From Microcaldota archaeon (GTDB lineage: Archaea; Micrarchaeota; Micrarchaeia; Micrarchaeales; Micrarchaeaceae), in contig JAKATX010000002.1 in NCBI GenBank assembly GCA_021818545.1, positions 41,178-105,177 on the forward strand: 64,000 bases of DNA. The letters run 5' to 3'. Shown here piece after piece: positions 1 through 8,984 of the stretch. Each line of letters opens with the position of its first letter. Positions within the stretch are counted from its first letter, which is position 1. A model generated the notes under the pieces. It did no database searches, was not told the DNA's origin, and worked only from the letters and a program-made list of their open reading frames with translations. A program made the position numbers and the translations under genes.

Positions 1-1435
1 ATTTATCGCCTTCGGGCTATTGCTTTCTATTTATAATAATTATGTAGTGCATATAATTGTGATTGCAATTATATTGATTTCATCCGGTTTGATCACCTAT
101 TTTGTAAATATATTTGAGATACTCCAAATTTATGTAATAACTATTATTGCAACTATGATTCTTTCACTTATTTTAACCAGTAAATTTTCATCTAAAGTAT
201 ATCTAAATTATGCCCTAGCTGCCCTAGTTGCACCTACCTTTCTTTCGATAATGGGATTTACTGACAGTTCGTTAGCTATAAATATAGTTATTGTCGGCTA
301 TTATTTGCTAGTTAGCGCTATAATCTCAATTTCGATTAATTTTATTATGCATTACAACTGGTCGAACAGCCTAGAAAATCTTAGGAATCAGATTAACACT
401 GTATCGGAAAAGACGAAATATATAACGTTGATAATACCTATTATACTTCTAATGCTGCCGATTTGGCCATCTAGCTCAAATTTGGTTATAAGCAGCCTCC
501 CATACATAAATATTACATTATATAATCCAACAAATCTTTCTGTGAACCATCCGTTCTTATACCCAATTGAGATAAATGCGGACACCTATATAAAGATAGA
601 AAATTATAGCACTAATAGTAATCTCGACAATCTGAGATTTTTCTATTCCAATAATTCTGAGATAAACTCATTTATAGATGTGCATGAATACCCTCATGCA
701 ATAGCACTAATGTTAAATGGCTTTGGTGCCAACGAACAAAAAACTGTAAAATTAGTATTCTTCCCAATTTATTACGGATTTAGTAATTATACCAATACAA
801 TATCAAACTCTTCATTAGCCAATAATCTGAGTAGAGTTGTTATATCTAAGTACATAAAAGCATCATTTGGTAATCTAAGTGGAGCATACAGTAAAGTATA
901 CGTAAATAAAACAGTAACTACATATTATACAGAAGTAAAAAATTACACTAAAAATTTTAATGTATCTATAATTCCGTACTATTCAATAGAATCATCCTGC
1001 GTGCCATCTACAAACATATCAACAAAAATAAATGTAACATCAGGCAGTAGAATAAGTGCTTTTGTAATCAAAAACCTTTCTGACATGCTAAATGCAGTAA
1101 CGTTAAATACGACGGACCATTTGACATACCAGTATTACCTAACCAAATTCAAGCAAAATAGTTACAACAGCAAACTTAATAGTACATCCATCCACATTAG
1201 CGCTCTTATCATGAATGAGAGTTGCATATATTATGTATTGGCAAGTCCAGTCCCAATCAAAGCAGATACATCAATAACTGAAGTTTATCCGCAAAAGCTC
1301 TCTAAATCCTATACTATTGTTGTGCCAAAGACATTAGTACATCCATACAAATCCAATTTTTCATTTATAAATAATGGGCTATCCTATCTGATAAGTTTTT
1401 ATAATCACGAAATATACTATTCATATTCAAACTAA
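1..1435 (+). CDS. Multi-spanning membrane protein with large Asn/Ser-rich outer domain (5' end cut by window)
   Basis: The reading frame is open from the first bases, so the true start may lie upstream; a TTG at 20 is the first possible start inside the window. The first 150 residues hold about five hydrophobic segments, the last ending near residue 150 in a Leu/Ile/Pro-rich stretch. The remaining 320 residues are predicted to lie outside the cell, are unusually rich in Asn, Ser, Thr and Tyr and carry many N-x-S/T sequons, as in glycosylated archaeal surface proteins. The DNA is clearly more AT-rich than most of the window. A glycosyltransferase gene follows 29 bp later. I do not recognise a family; a role in the cell envelope is inferred from topology only. 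Confidence 0.6.
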   Translation, partial: FIAFGLLLSIYNNYVVHIIVIAIILISSGLITYFVNIFEILQIYVITIIATMILSLILTSKFSSKVYLNYALAALVAPTFLSIMGFTDSSLAINIVIVGYYLLVSAIISISINFIMHYNWSNSLENLRNQINTVSEKTKYITLIIPIILLMLPIWPSSSNLVISSLPYINITLYNPTNLSVNHPFLYPIEINADTYIKIENYSTNSNLDNLRFFYSNNSEINSFIDVHEYPHAIALMLNGFGANEQKTVKLVFFPIYYGFSNYTNTISNSSLANNLSRVVISKYIKASFGNLSGAYSKVYVNKTVTTYYTEVKNYTKNFNVSIIPYYSIESSCVPSTNISTKINVTSGSRISAFVIKNLSDMLNAVTLNTTDHLTYQYYLTKFKQNSYNSKLNSTSIHISALIMNESCIYYVLASPVPIKADTSITEVYPQKLSKSYTIVVPKTLVHPYKSNFSFINNGLSYLISFYNHEIYYSYSN

Positions 1436-1464
1436 TCTATGCCATAATTTAATAGTTGATTGTA

Positions 1465-2607
1465 ATGAAGATTGCTTTTGTGTCAGATGTCGCCTATCCA
1501 TGGAACATAGGTGGGGTAGCCACCATGGAAGAAATTGAAGCTACGATGCTGAGCAAAAAGCACGAAGTCCATTTCTTTTCCATGAGGTGGCCTGGCATGA
1601 AAAATCACTTCATTTATAAAGGCGTGCAGTACCACACATACCACAATGTAACGCAAGAAAAACTGTTCTCCCACGGCCGCCGCTCTATACGAAAAGCCAT
1701 ATTATTCTCAATCAATATGGTAAGGATTTTCAGATATAAATTCGACGTCATAGAAGCAAATGCATTTCCCTATCTTCATCTACCAGTTCTTAAACTATAC
1801 TGTAAAATTACAGGATGCAAACTCATAATAGACGTGGCAGAGGTGTGGGATAAAAAATACTGGGATGAATATTTGGGCAAACACTTGAGCTCATTGGCTT
1901 TCTTATTTGTCAATTTCTTCTTTGGTTCTGCTGATATGTACATAATAAATTCCACAATCACAGAAAAAAAGTTAAGGGATTTTGGCATAGGTGAGCATAG
2001 GATTGGTGGCGTTTTTGCACCAGTTACTGATATGGAAATATTGTTCAAGATTAGAGAAAAGCATCATGATTATAACAAGCATAAAATAGTATTCTCTGGA
2101 CGTCTCATAAAAGAGAAAAGAATCGATCTGATGCTCAAGGTAATAAAAAAAGTTACGAAATCAGTGCCTGATGTGAACGCAGTAATAATAGGCAACGGGC
2201 CGGAAAGGGCCACCATACGAAAAATTATAAATGAGTTAGGTATTAAGCGCAATGTCCAGCTTAAGCCATTCTACAGCCATAGTCAAAAATCAGAATTATA
2301 CAATGAAATAGCCACATCTGCCATTTTCCTGATGATGTCTGAACGCGAAGGGCTTAGTATAATAACGATAGAGAGTATAGCACTAGGCACGCCAGTCATC
2401 CTGCCTGATTACTCTCCGATACCAAAGGAAGTCAGGGACATGTGCGTAGTTGGTACTGAAGAGGAACTACCGGGCAAGATAGCCGAGATCCTTAATGGCT
2501 CTAGCAAAAGAAAGTACATTAAGCACGATGGTAACTTGTCTATCTTTTCCGCAGCAAGAACACATGAATTCTACAGCAATGTATTCGGTAAGTTGGGGCT
2601 TGAATAA
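1465..2607 (+). CDS. Glycosyltransferase family 4 (GT-B fold)
   Basis: Predicted to transfer a sugar from a nucleotide-sugar donor to a lipid-linked or surface glycan on the cytoplasmic face of the membrane. The N terminus has the GT4 signature of a beta strand followed by a Gly-rich loop (VSDVAYPWNIGGVATM). The C-terminal donor-binding half has FSGRLIKEKRIDLML and the E-x7-E motif in EREGLSIITIESIALGTPVI. ATG 1465 is preferred over an in-frame TTG at 1456 because the family begins with the M-K-I-A-F strand. Length of about 380 residues is normal. The stop abuts the convergent parvulin gene directly. Donor and acceptor cannot be read from the sequence. Confidence 0.85.
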   Translation: MKIAFVSDVAYPWNIGGVATMEEIEATMLSKKHEVHFFSMRWPGMKNHFIYKGVQYHTYHNVTQEKLFSHGRRSIRKAILFSINMVRIFRYKFDVIEANAFPYLHLPVLKLYCKITGCKLIIDVAEVWDKKYWDEYLGKHLSSLAFLFVNFFFGSADMYIINSTITEKKLRDFGIGEHRIGGVFAPVTDMEILFKIREKHHDYNKHKIVFSGRLIKEKRIDLMLKVIKKVTKSVPDVNAVIIGNGPERATIRKIINELGIKRNVQLKPFYSHSQKSELYNEIATSAIFLMMSEREGLSIITIESIALGTPVILPDYSPIPKEVRDMCVVGTEEELPGKIAEILNGSSKRKYIKHDGNLSIFSAARTHEFYSNVFGKLGLE

Positions 2608-2883
2608 TTATTCCAGCCTCTTTATTATATGGTATCCAAATTCTGTCTTCACGATGTTTGAAACGTCGCCTTTGTTCAATTTGAAGGCTGCCTCCTCAAA
2701 TGGCTTTACCATCTCCCCGCGTCCAAAAAGGCCCAAATCTCCACCATGTTTCCTGGATCCGTCTAGAGAATACTGTTCGGCAAGTTTCGCGAAGCTTTCC
2801 CCGGCCTTTATCTTACCAAGTACTTCCTGGGCTGTGGCTTCATTCTTCACAAGTATGTGCGCGCACCTTATTTTGTTTGACAT
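2608..2883 (-). CDS. Parvulin-type peptidyl-prolyl cis-trans isomerase (PpiC family)
   Basis: A single parvulin domain of about 91 residues without signal peptide, so it should act in the cytoplasm as a folding helper. Visible family marks are the opening CAHILVK strand, the [24 protein letters not shown] segment shortened here to its core [14 protein letters not shown]-x-A-A-F, and the closing [11 protein letters not shown]. The start is placed at the ATG before SNKIRCAH; an in-frame ATG ten codons upstream would add a hydrophobic stretch not seen in single-domain parvulins. It is tail-to-tail with the glycosyltransferase gene, the two stop codons touching. Confidence 0.88.
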   Translation of the reverse strand: MSNKIRCAHILVKNEATAQEVLGKIKAGESFAKLAEQYSLDGSRKHGGDLGLFGRGEMVKPFEEAAFKLNKGDVSNIVKTEFGYHIIKRLE

Positions 2884-3076
2884 AAAAACCCAATAAAATA
2901 CTACGACATGCAATAATAAAAATACCGCAGCAACGGCGAAGTCATATTACCGGCATACATATAATAAAAAGCAATTTTTTTAATATTCCACATTGTAGCC
3001 TATAACACATGGAAGTGTTCAGGACGCCATATCGATGTGCCATATCAAGTGAGATACCAATAAACCACGTGCTAAG

Positions 3077-3964
3077 ATGAAATTACTAAACTCAATGCCG
3101 CCATACAACCTTTTCGGTCTTGAAGAGCAGGACTATAAGTCTGCCAAAGTAGTTGCCATACCCGTCCCATACGACTCCACTGTCACATACAAGTCTGGTA
3201 GCAGGGAGGGGCCAAGAGCCATAATAGAAGCGAGCAGGAACATGGAGCTATACAGCGATGAATTGCGGGATAATCCAAGCAAGATAGGTATCTATACCAC
3301 GGAGGAACTGGAACCGGACTTCAGCTCTCCGCAAAATACAATATCTAGGATCGAAAAAGAGGTATCCATAGTTTTAGATGAAGGCAAGATACCGTTGCTG
3401 CTTGGCGGTGAGCATACAATATCATTGGGATCCATAAACGCGCTTTCAAAGAGGGACAAGAATTTCACAGTGCTACATTTCGATGCGCATTCGGATTCTA
3501 GGGACGAGCTTTTCGGGACTAAGTATTCGCATGGGTGCATTATGGCGCGCGCCAGGGAGTTAGTCAAGAGTTGTTATAGCGTAGGGGTAAGGAGCATAGA
3601 TGACCAAAGCGCGGCAAAATATTCGGACGAGATACTTTTTATGAAAGACCTCTACGGCATGAGCACCGTAGACGCAATAAACACGATTAGGAGCAATACG
3701 CTGAAGGACATATACCTTACTATAGATCTGGACGTATTGAATCCAAGCGAAATGCCCAGTGTAGGAACGCCAGAACCTGGCGGTTTTAGTTACCAGAAAC
3801 TCAGGGAGATACTGAAGGGCTCACTAGTGGCTAAGAACGTGATAGGCCTAGATTTTACAGAGTTAAGCCCCATACCTGCGCTTGTTGCTCCAAATTATCT
3901 TGCAGCCAAGTTGATATACGATACGATAGGGTACATATGGTCGCCATCAGCGCAGCAATTCTAA
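3077..3964 (+). CDS. speB: Agmatinase / arginase-family ureohydrolase
   Basis: Likely hydrolyses agmatine to putrescine and urea with a two-metal (Mn) centre. The metal ligands are all visible: the His of LGGEHTIS, the HFDAHSDSR motif, and TIDLDVLNPSEMPSVGTPEP near residues 215-235, followed by the G-G loop of the family. About 295 residues is typical of archaeal agmatinases. The motif reads D-L-D-V-L-N-P instead of the more usual D-x-D-x-x-D-P, a mild variation. A HIT protein follows 25 bp downstream on the same strand. Related ureohydrolases with other guanidino substrates cannot be excluded. Confidence 0.85.
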   Translation: MKLLNSMPPYNLFGLEEQDYKSAKVVAIPVPYDSTVTYKSGSREGPRAIIEASRNMELYSDELRDNPSKIGIYTTEELEPDFSSPQNTISRIEKEVSIVLDEGKIPLLLGGEHTISLGSINALSKRDKNFTVLHFDAHSDSRDELFGTKYSHGCIMARARELVKSCYSVGVRSIDDQSAAKYSDEILFMKDLYGMSTVDAINTIRSNTLKDIYLTIDLDVLNPSEMPSVGTPEPGGFSYQKLREILKGSLVAKNVIGLDFTELSPIPALVAPNYLAAKLIYDTIGYIWSPSAQQF

Positions 3965-3989
3965 TAGAATAAGCCGTAATAGCGATAAT

Positions 3990-4445
3990 ATGCCTGAAAA
4001 TCAATGCCTTTTTTGCTCAATAGCCAACGGGGATAGCAAATCGTATAAGGTATTCGAGAATAACAAATACGTTGCATTCCTTGATATATTTCCGAATATA
4101 AGGGGACAAACGCTTGTCATACCAAAGGAGCACTATGATAGCTACGTATTCAATTTGAACGACAGCGAGATATCCGACTTCTTCATAGCAGTAAAACATG
4201 TGGCAGGTCTGTTAGAAGCCAAATTGGGTGTTGGAAGGGTGAACATGGTGCTTGAGGGTACAGGAGTTAACCACCTCCATGCGAAGCTGTATCCTGCCAT
4301 AGGCATGAAAAAGAAGGGATTCAAGGAGGTTATAGCGAAGGATACAATATACTTTGAAAACTATAGCGGCTATGTAACTACCCTGATGGGACCAAAGGCC
4401 AGCGAAGCAGAGCTTCTTGCCCTACAAAATGAGATACTAAAGTAA
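3990..4445 (+). CDS. HIT-family nucleotide hydrolase with altered His triad
   Basis: Histidine-triad proteins cleave nucleoside phosphoramidates or dinucleotide polyphosphates through a nucleophilic His. The fold is clear: CLFCSIANGD at the N terminus, YVAFLDIFPNIRGQTLVIPK in the middle and VNHLHAKLYPAIG near residue 95. The classical triad H-x-H-x-H appears as H-L-H-A-K, so the third His is Lys while the catalytic second His is kept. The Cys pair near the N terminus lacks obvious partners for a full zinc site. It probably shares a transcript with speB. Exact substrate unknown. Confidence 0.82.
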   Translation: MPENQCLFCSIANGDSKSYKVFENNKYVAFLDIFPNIRGQTLVIPKEHYDSYVFNLNDSEISDFFIAVKHVAGLLEAKLGVGRVNMVLEGTGVNHLHAKLYPAIGMKKKGFKEVIAKDTIYFENYSGYVTTLMGPKASEAELLALQNEILK

Positions 4446-4486
4446 CCATGCCATAAGAAATCTATTGCATCGAAGTGCGGTACATT

Positions 4487-4560
4487 CGCCCTTGCCGGGA
4501 TTTGAACCCGGATCATAGGCTCCGCAAGCCCATGTTCTATCCAAGTTATACTACAAGGGC
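4487..4560 (-). tRNA. tRNA-Arg (anticodon GCG)
   Basis: On the minus strand a full cloverleaf folds: 7-bp acceptor stem GCCCTTG/CAAGGGC, anticodon stem TGGGC/GCCTA around the loop TTGCGGA, and T arm CCGGG TTCAAAT CCCGG. The anticodon GCG reads CGC and CGU arginine codons. CCA is not encoded. No intron is apparent. Confidence 0.93.
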
Positions 4561-4634
4561 ATATCAGCGAAAGTGAAATAATATGTATAAATATAATAGC
4601 CTATGTTAATTAAAGACTACTGCGGTAATGCACC

Positions 4635-5681
4635 ATGGCGTACCATAATTATCTGACCATACTAATACCGTGTGCAGTGGCATTTGCCATATCCGTAATA
4701 TCGCTGCTCTTCATAAAAGGCTATATGTTAGAATCCGGCGTAACTTCGCCAGACCACAATAAGAAAACGAAACCTACGCTACCTAGCAGCGGAGGCGTTG
4801 CAGTTGCGTTTGGGTTTACACTTGGTGTTCTTACCTACATTTTTGGTTCAAGTTTCAGCTTTTTCAATCCCGCTATAGCCTCATTGGAATACCTGTTCGC
4901 AACATTGCTGTCCGTTATGCTTATCGCATTTGTGGGCTTTTTGGATGACATAAACGTCAAGAGGGATATGGTTAAGACAACCGATATGATGGACACCAGG
5001 AAAGGCCTGAAGCAATGGCAGAAACCGTTGCTTACACTGATAGGCGCAGTGCCGCTGATTGCAATCAATGCGGGAGTTAGCATAGTACGCATCCCATTCA
5101 TAGGCACGGTGTCATTTGGCGTGCTATACCCTTTGGTTATAATACCGCTGGCCGTGGTTTTTGCATCAAATGCATTCAATCTTCTCGGCGGTTTTGATGG
5201 GATCGCAGGCGGTACGGGTCTGGTCGCAAGCTTGGCAATGCTCGTATACAGCGTCGTATACGGCTCGCCAGCAGGCGCCTTGATAACGGCTGCCCTGTCC
5301 GCTTCCATAGCAGCATTCCTGCTGTTCAACATTTATCCTTCAAAAATTACCCCTGGTGACAGTTTCACATATTTCGTAGGCACGACCTTGGTGGTTGCCA
5401 TGATATTGGGCAACATGGAGTCATTCGGCATCATGGTATTCATGCCATGGATAATAGAGTTCGTGCTTCATGCAAGAAAGAAGTTCAAGGTTACTGATCT
5501 GGGCAAACTAAGGGGCGACGGCACCCTTGAACCGCCGTATGGCAAGAAAATATACAGCTGGACGCATGTGATAATGAACCTAAAGCGCTGCAAGGAGTGG
5601 GAAGTATCTATGTACATGTGGCTTATAGAATTTGGCTTCGTCCTGCTGGCATTCGGGCTTAAGGCAGCTTCATTGCTTTAG
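4635..5681 (+). CDS. Polyprenyl-phosphate GlcNAc-1-phosphate transferase (GPT/WecA/MraY superfamily)
   Basis: An integral membrane enzyme that moves a sugar-1-phosphate from a UDP-sugar onto a polyprenyl (dolichyl) phosphate, the first step of lipid-linked glycan assembly. The first long hydrophobic helix is followed by DHNKKTKPTLPSSGG; then come the metal-binding VGFLDDINVKRD near residue 100, the NAFNLLGGFDGIAGG loop near residue 185 and NIYPSKITPGDS near residue 235. About ten membrane segments and 348 residues match archaeal GPT/AglH-type proteins. It faces the cis-prenyltransferase and polyprenol-kinase-like genes, which would make its lipid substrate. The stop overlaps the convergent histone gene by 12 bp. 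Confidence 0.85.
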   Translation: MAYHNYLTILIPCAVAFAISVISLLFIKGYMLESGVTSPDHNKKTKPTLPSSGGVAVAFGFTLGVLTYIFGSSFSFFNPAIASLEYLFATLLSVMLIAFVGFLDDINVKRDMVKTTDMMDTRKGLKQWQKPLLTLIGAVPLIAINAGVSIVRIPFIGTVSFGVLYPLVIIPLAVVFASNAFNLLGGFDGIAGGTGLVASLAMLVYSVVYGSPAGALITAALSASIAAFLLFNIYPSKITPGDSFTYFVGTTLVVAMILGNMESFGIMVFMPWIIEFVLHARKKFKVTDLGKLRGDGTLEPPYGKKIYSWTHVIMNLKRCKEWEVSMYMWLIEFGFVLLAFGLKAASLL

Positions 5682-5987
5682 GACAAGCTTGCTGCGCGCA
5701 TTTACGTGCTTCTTCAGCGCCTTCTTCTTGAAGTTGCTGCTCCTTACTATGTAAAGCCGCGTTCTCTTCCTGTGGCCTTTCGCAAGCTCTATGTCAGATA
5801 AGTTTATGAGGCGCTTGCGTCCTGCATAATTGGCGTACATCGAGGCCTCATTTACAAGGTCCTTGACCGTGTCTTCGAGTTCCTTTTCAAGGCTGACTAC
5901 CGCCTTTTCATTGACCTTCTCGGCGCCAGCCTCCCTTATAAACTGTTCGATGTCATAAAGGCTAAAACCGCGCTGCTTGGCCAACAA
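5670..5987 (-). CDS. Archaeal histone-fold protein with basic C-terminal tail
   Basis: Residues 6-70 align by eye with archaeal histones: FSLYDIEQFIREAGAEKVNE, then a long middle helix, then AGRKRLINLSDIELA matching the helix 3 R-K-T-I-x-x-x-D-I-x-L-A signature. It should dimerise and wrap DNA. About 35 extra residues follow, full of Lys and Arg (KKKALKKHVNARSK), unlike minimal tail-less archaeal histones. The start is set at tandem TTG codons (5985-5987 or 5982-5984) because a strong Gly-rich ribosome-binding site, GAGGGGGTG, lies just before them; upstream in-frame sequence does not resemble histone. Confidence 0.82.
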   Translation of the reverse strand: MLAKQRGFSLYDIEQFIREAGAEKVNEKAVVSLEKELEDTVKDLVNEASMYANYAGRKRLINLSDIELAKGHRKRTRLYIVRSSNFKKKALKKHVNARSKLVLKQ

Positions 5988-6119
5988 AGCACCCCCTCGT
6001 AGAACAAAGATAGCTTTGCAAAGGAAAGTTTTTAAATGAACCTCAAAGTCACGAATAGTGGCATTCATTAAAAACGGAAAAATATCGTCACAAAATACTT
6101 TTACCCAAAAAATACAGAA

Positions 6120-7118
6120 TCAGATTAAAGATACTACGACTGTAAACAGGGCCACGGCTATATTGTCGTCTATGTGCAGCCTAATGCTCTCCACAACCGC
6201 GAAAACCAACCCTATGAGCGGGGAGTAGATGCCTATAACGAAATAGCCTAGCACGGTTACAACAGCGAAATATCCAAGCAGCCCTTGCAGCGACTTGGAC
6301 TTGTTGTGCGGCAGTTTTATGCTCCCAAACAGCGTCCCGGTTATAGTCGCTGCAGAATCTCCAAATAAAAGCGCTATTAGGCCAAGGAGTGCCAGTTGGC
6401 TATTGGCTACCATTCCAAGTATTATGGTAACGCCTATGGCGAGATAGAAAGCTCCAAGCCCAAAAGTCGTCTTGCCTCTTTCCATAGAGTGCAGGAATTC
6501 TCCGAACGGGGCGTCGGGCGACCCGCTTACCACATTGCTGTATATAAGGCCCAGGATAATGGCTGCGAACACAATCGTCCTGGAGTAAATTCCGAAGATT
6601 AGCATGGCTGCCATTACGCCAGCCCCTATCGCTATCTGAAAGATGTCGCGCTTTATCTCCAGATTTCCCCTCCTGGATCCAGATTTGAACTTGGTCTTAT
6701 TGCTATTAAGGCGGAATACCTTCTCGTTTGATATGAGCCCTATTGTACCGCCAATAGCCATGGATGCCATGAAGTCAATCGTATGCACGCCGAATGCTGT
6801 AGACAGGCAAAGCATGAGTAGGAGTGCGCTTATGATGAATACGTTGAATCCGCTCGCGTAGCTTGCGTAGCAGAACGATACCAGTGCGAAGAACATTGTC
6901 AAGGAGAGGAGTCCTATCACCATGGGCAGGGATGTCACGCCAGCAGGCCCGGCATACCAAGCCAGTGCCACTACAAGTGAGAGCAGGAATGTGGCTGCGA
7001 ACATCACCCGTGTCCTGAGGTCCTTTGACGTGCTGAGCGTGAACAGTGCGGCGCCCCCTAGGCTCAGGAGGAGGAACAATGCGAAGAAGGCATAATACAA
7101 GGTATCAACCTGTTGCAT
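6120..7118 (-). CDS. SEC59/dolichol-kinase-like CTP-dependent polyprenol kinase
   Basis: A membrane protein with about ten hydrophobic segments. The C-terminal third carries the marks of the phytol/dolichol kinase and CTP-transferase-like family: LFGDSAATITGTLFG followed by a Lys/Ser segment, HNKSKSLQGLLGYF, and a closing helix. Such enzymes phosphorylate long-chain isoprenoid alcohols with CTP. It is the last gene of a run behind the cis-prenyltransferase and DUF2070 genes, with a 9-bp gap to DUF2070, which supports a job in making or recycling polyprenyl phosphate. The N-terminal 150 residues show no motif I know. Confidence 0.7.
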   Translation of the reverse strand: MQQVDTLYYAFFALFLLLSLGGAALFTLSTSKDLRTRVMFAATFLLSLVVALAWYAGPAGVTSLPMVIGLLSLTMFFALVSFCYASYASGFNVFIISALLLMLCLSTAFGVHTIDFMASMAIGGTIGLISNEKVFRLNSNKTKFKSGSRRGNLEIKRDIFQIAIGAGVMAAMLIFGIYSRTIVFAAIILGLIYSNVVSGSPDAPFGEFLHSMERGKTTFGLGAFYLAIGVTIILGMVANSQLALLGLIALLFGDSAATITGTLFGSIKLPHNKSKSLQGLLGYFAVVTVLGYFVIGIYSPLIGLVFAVVESIRLHIDDNIAVALFTVVVSLI

Positions 7119-7127
7119 GCGACTACA

Positions 7128-8975
7128 TCATATTATAGAAATTATCCACGCCGCGATTATAAAGCAGCCTACTATTGTTATTGGCACAAGAACCTTGGCC
7201 AAGGCTATTACGGAATTGGCCACCTGCAGCATCCTCTCCCTGACGTTCCTACCCCATATCTGGAAGTTCTTTATGCTTGTATTGGCGTAGAACGCATCAA
7301 CCGGTGCCATGTCCTTCAGCGCCGCTTCTATCGCCTTGTCAACGAGGCCCACTAGCTTTGTGTAGCCCGTATGCCTGCCTAGCACGTTGCTTGCGTTCTT
7401 GCTAAGCGAGTTGACCTCGTGCGTGTCGGTCGTGTATACCTCGGCAGTTATCTTGTACTTGCCCTTTATATGCTCCACCAAGCGGGTCCTTAGGGAAGGC
7501 AGCATGTTGTTGGCGTTGAACTGCACAATCCCGACTCTCAGTTTGTTTATGTCGAATACTGCCGCGTTTATGTTTCCGTGCGCAATGTCCTCCGGGGTGC
7601 CTAGCTTGTAATAAGCCTCCATGCGTGCGGAGCCGAACGCCAGCCCCTTGCTCGCGCCCCTTAGCGGCTTGCCCATCCTATTTATCGCCTCCATGTAATC
7701 GTTCATGTACTGGGAGTTGAATCCCACTCCTTCGAGTTCCTTCTTGTCCGCACCCTCAAGGCGCGAGTTATGGGCGTCAATTAGCATGACATAGCTGCTC
7801 GTGTTCTTTATGAGCTGTGCGAATAGCAGCGCGGCATCGGGCGATATGTCCTCCGTTACCTTGGGTGCCCTAGTGAAAGTAACGAATGCAAGCTTTCCTA
7901 ATCCAATCTTCTTCACAGTAGCATTATTGTAAGTGCTTTCGAAATACTCCGCTGCGCCGCCGAGCTTCGCCGCATTGGATACTGATGAGTCGAGCGCGGA
8001 ATACAGCTGCGTTATCTGCCAGGACGATACCGGATTGAAGTCCTCATTGACCGCAGCGTGCATAACAAAGCCATCGGCGCCATACCTGTCGTTGATTCTT
8101 TTTTCGAGTATATATGGGAAATTGCTTCCGCCTATGGTTCCTGCAGGGCCGTAATGTATCGCAGGCAGGAAGAATATGGACTTTATCCCGCCCGCCTTGT
8201 CCTTAATCACCAGAGTACCGCATTCTATATCCGCGGTGCTTCCGAATTTCGGGCCGAAAGGCGACGTTATCTTGGTATCAAATAGCAGGCTCTGGAACAT
8301 CTTTGAGAAGGCATCTATTGCAGGGAAACCCATGCTCTTCTCCATAGGCTTGTCGAATATGTATAGTATCCCGTAAGTCATCATTATGAAGATGAATATG
8401 CCTACGTAAAGCTTTATGAAAAGCAGTTGTATAGATTTTGATACTATGAATAGGAAGCTGGCTGCAGGTATGAACGTCAGTACGTTTAGCGTAGGCTGTA
8501 CAAGCGCGCTAAGGACGCCGCCCTTCTTCCTGCCGAACATTACCTTGTTTACGAATAGCCACCACGCCACTATGCTAGCGTCGCCGACCAGCACTATAAC
8601 TCCGGCTATGCCATACAGCGCATGCAGCATTGTCGTAGCGCTGGCCACTATAACAAATACGGAATAAAACATCTGACCTGCAACCGCAACGAATAATATG
8701 TGCTTTATCCCTGCCTTCCACCTAAGCACTTTTATGAATATCGCAGTAAGGACCGTCGGCAGCGTTATGCCTATGATTCCGGTTATGAGTCCGCCAACCA
8801 CTATCCTGTCGGCATCTAACCCCAACTTTCCCCAATTGACCAGTGCAACGGCGGCTATGCCGGTTATGACGCTAAACGCTAGCAGGAAGGTAAAAATGGA
8901 AGATTTGCTGGGCAACTGCTTCCTGAAAAGCTCGTTGTTGGAAAATAAGTTACCCCCATCCTTTGCAGGCGGCAT
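7128..8975 (-). CDS. DUF2070 family archaeal membrane protein
   Basis: About 615 residues: six or seven hydrophobic segments in the first 220, then a long soluble domain and a single C-terminal membrane segment. The soluble part has the family hallmark HYGPAGTIGGSNFPYILEK, followed further on by VMLIDAHNSR and a THEVN motif, which look like metal- or phosphate-binding sites. DUF2070 proteins are widespread in archaea and uncharacterised. Here the gene sits between uppS (9-bp gap) and a polyprenol-kinase-like gene (9-bp gap) in one transcription unit, so a part in isoprenoid carrier metabolism is inferred from context only. Confidence 0.75.
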   Translation of the reverse strand: MPPAKDGGNLFSNNELFRKQLPSKSSIFTFLLAFSVITGIAAVALVNWGKLGLDADRIVVGGLITGIIGITLPTVLTAIFIKVLRWKAGIKHILFVAVAGQMFYSVFVIVASATTMLHALYGIAGVIVLVGDASIVAWWLFVNKVMFGRKKGGVLSALVQPTLNVLTFIPAASFLFIVSKSIQLLFIKLYVGIFIFIMMTYGILYIFDKPMEKSMGFPAIDAFSKMFQSLLFDTKITSPFGPKFGSTADIECGTLVIKDKAGGIKSIFFLPAIHYGPAGTIGGSNFPYILEKRINDRYGADGFVMHAAVNEDFNPVSSWQITQLYSALDSSVSNAAKLGGAAEYFESTYNNATVKKIGLGKLAFVTFTRAPKVTEDISPDAALLFAQLIKNTSSYVMLIDAHNSRLEGADKKELEGVGFNSQYMNDYMEAINRMGKPLRGASKGLAFGSARMEAYYKLGTPEDIAHGNINAAVFDINKLRVGIVQFNANNMLPSLRTRLVEHIKGKYKITAEVYTTDTHEVNSLSKNASNVLGRHTGYTKLVGLVDKAIEAALKDMAPVDAFYANTSIKNFQIWGRNVRERMLQVANSVIALAKVLVPITIVGCFIIAAWIISII

Positions 8976-8984
8976 CGAAACACT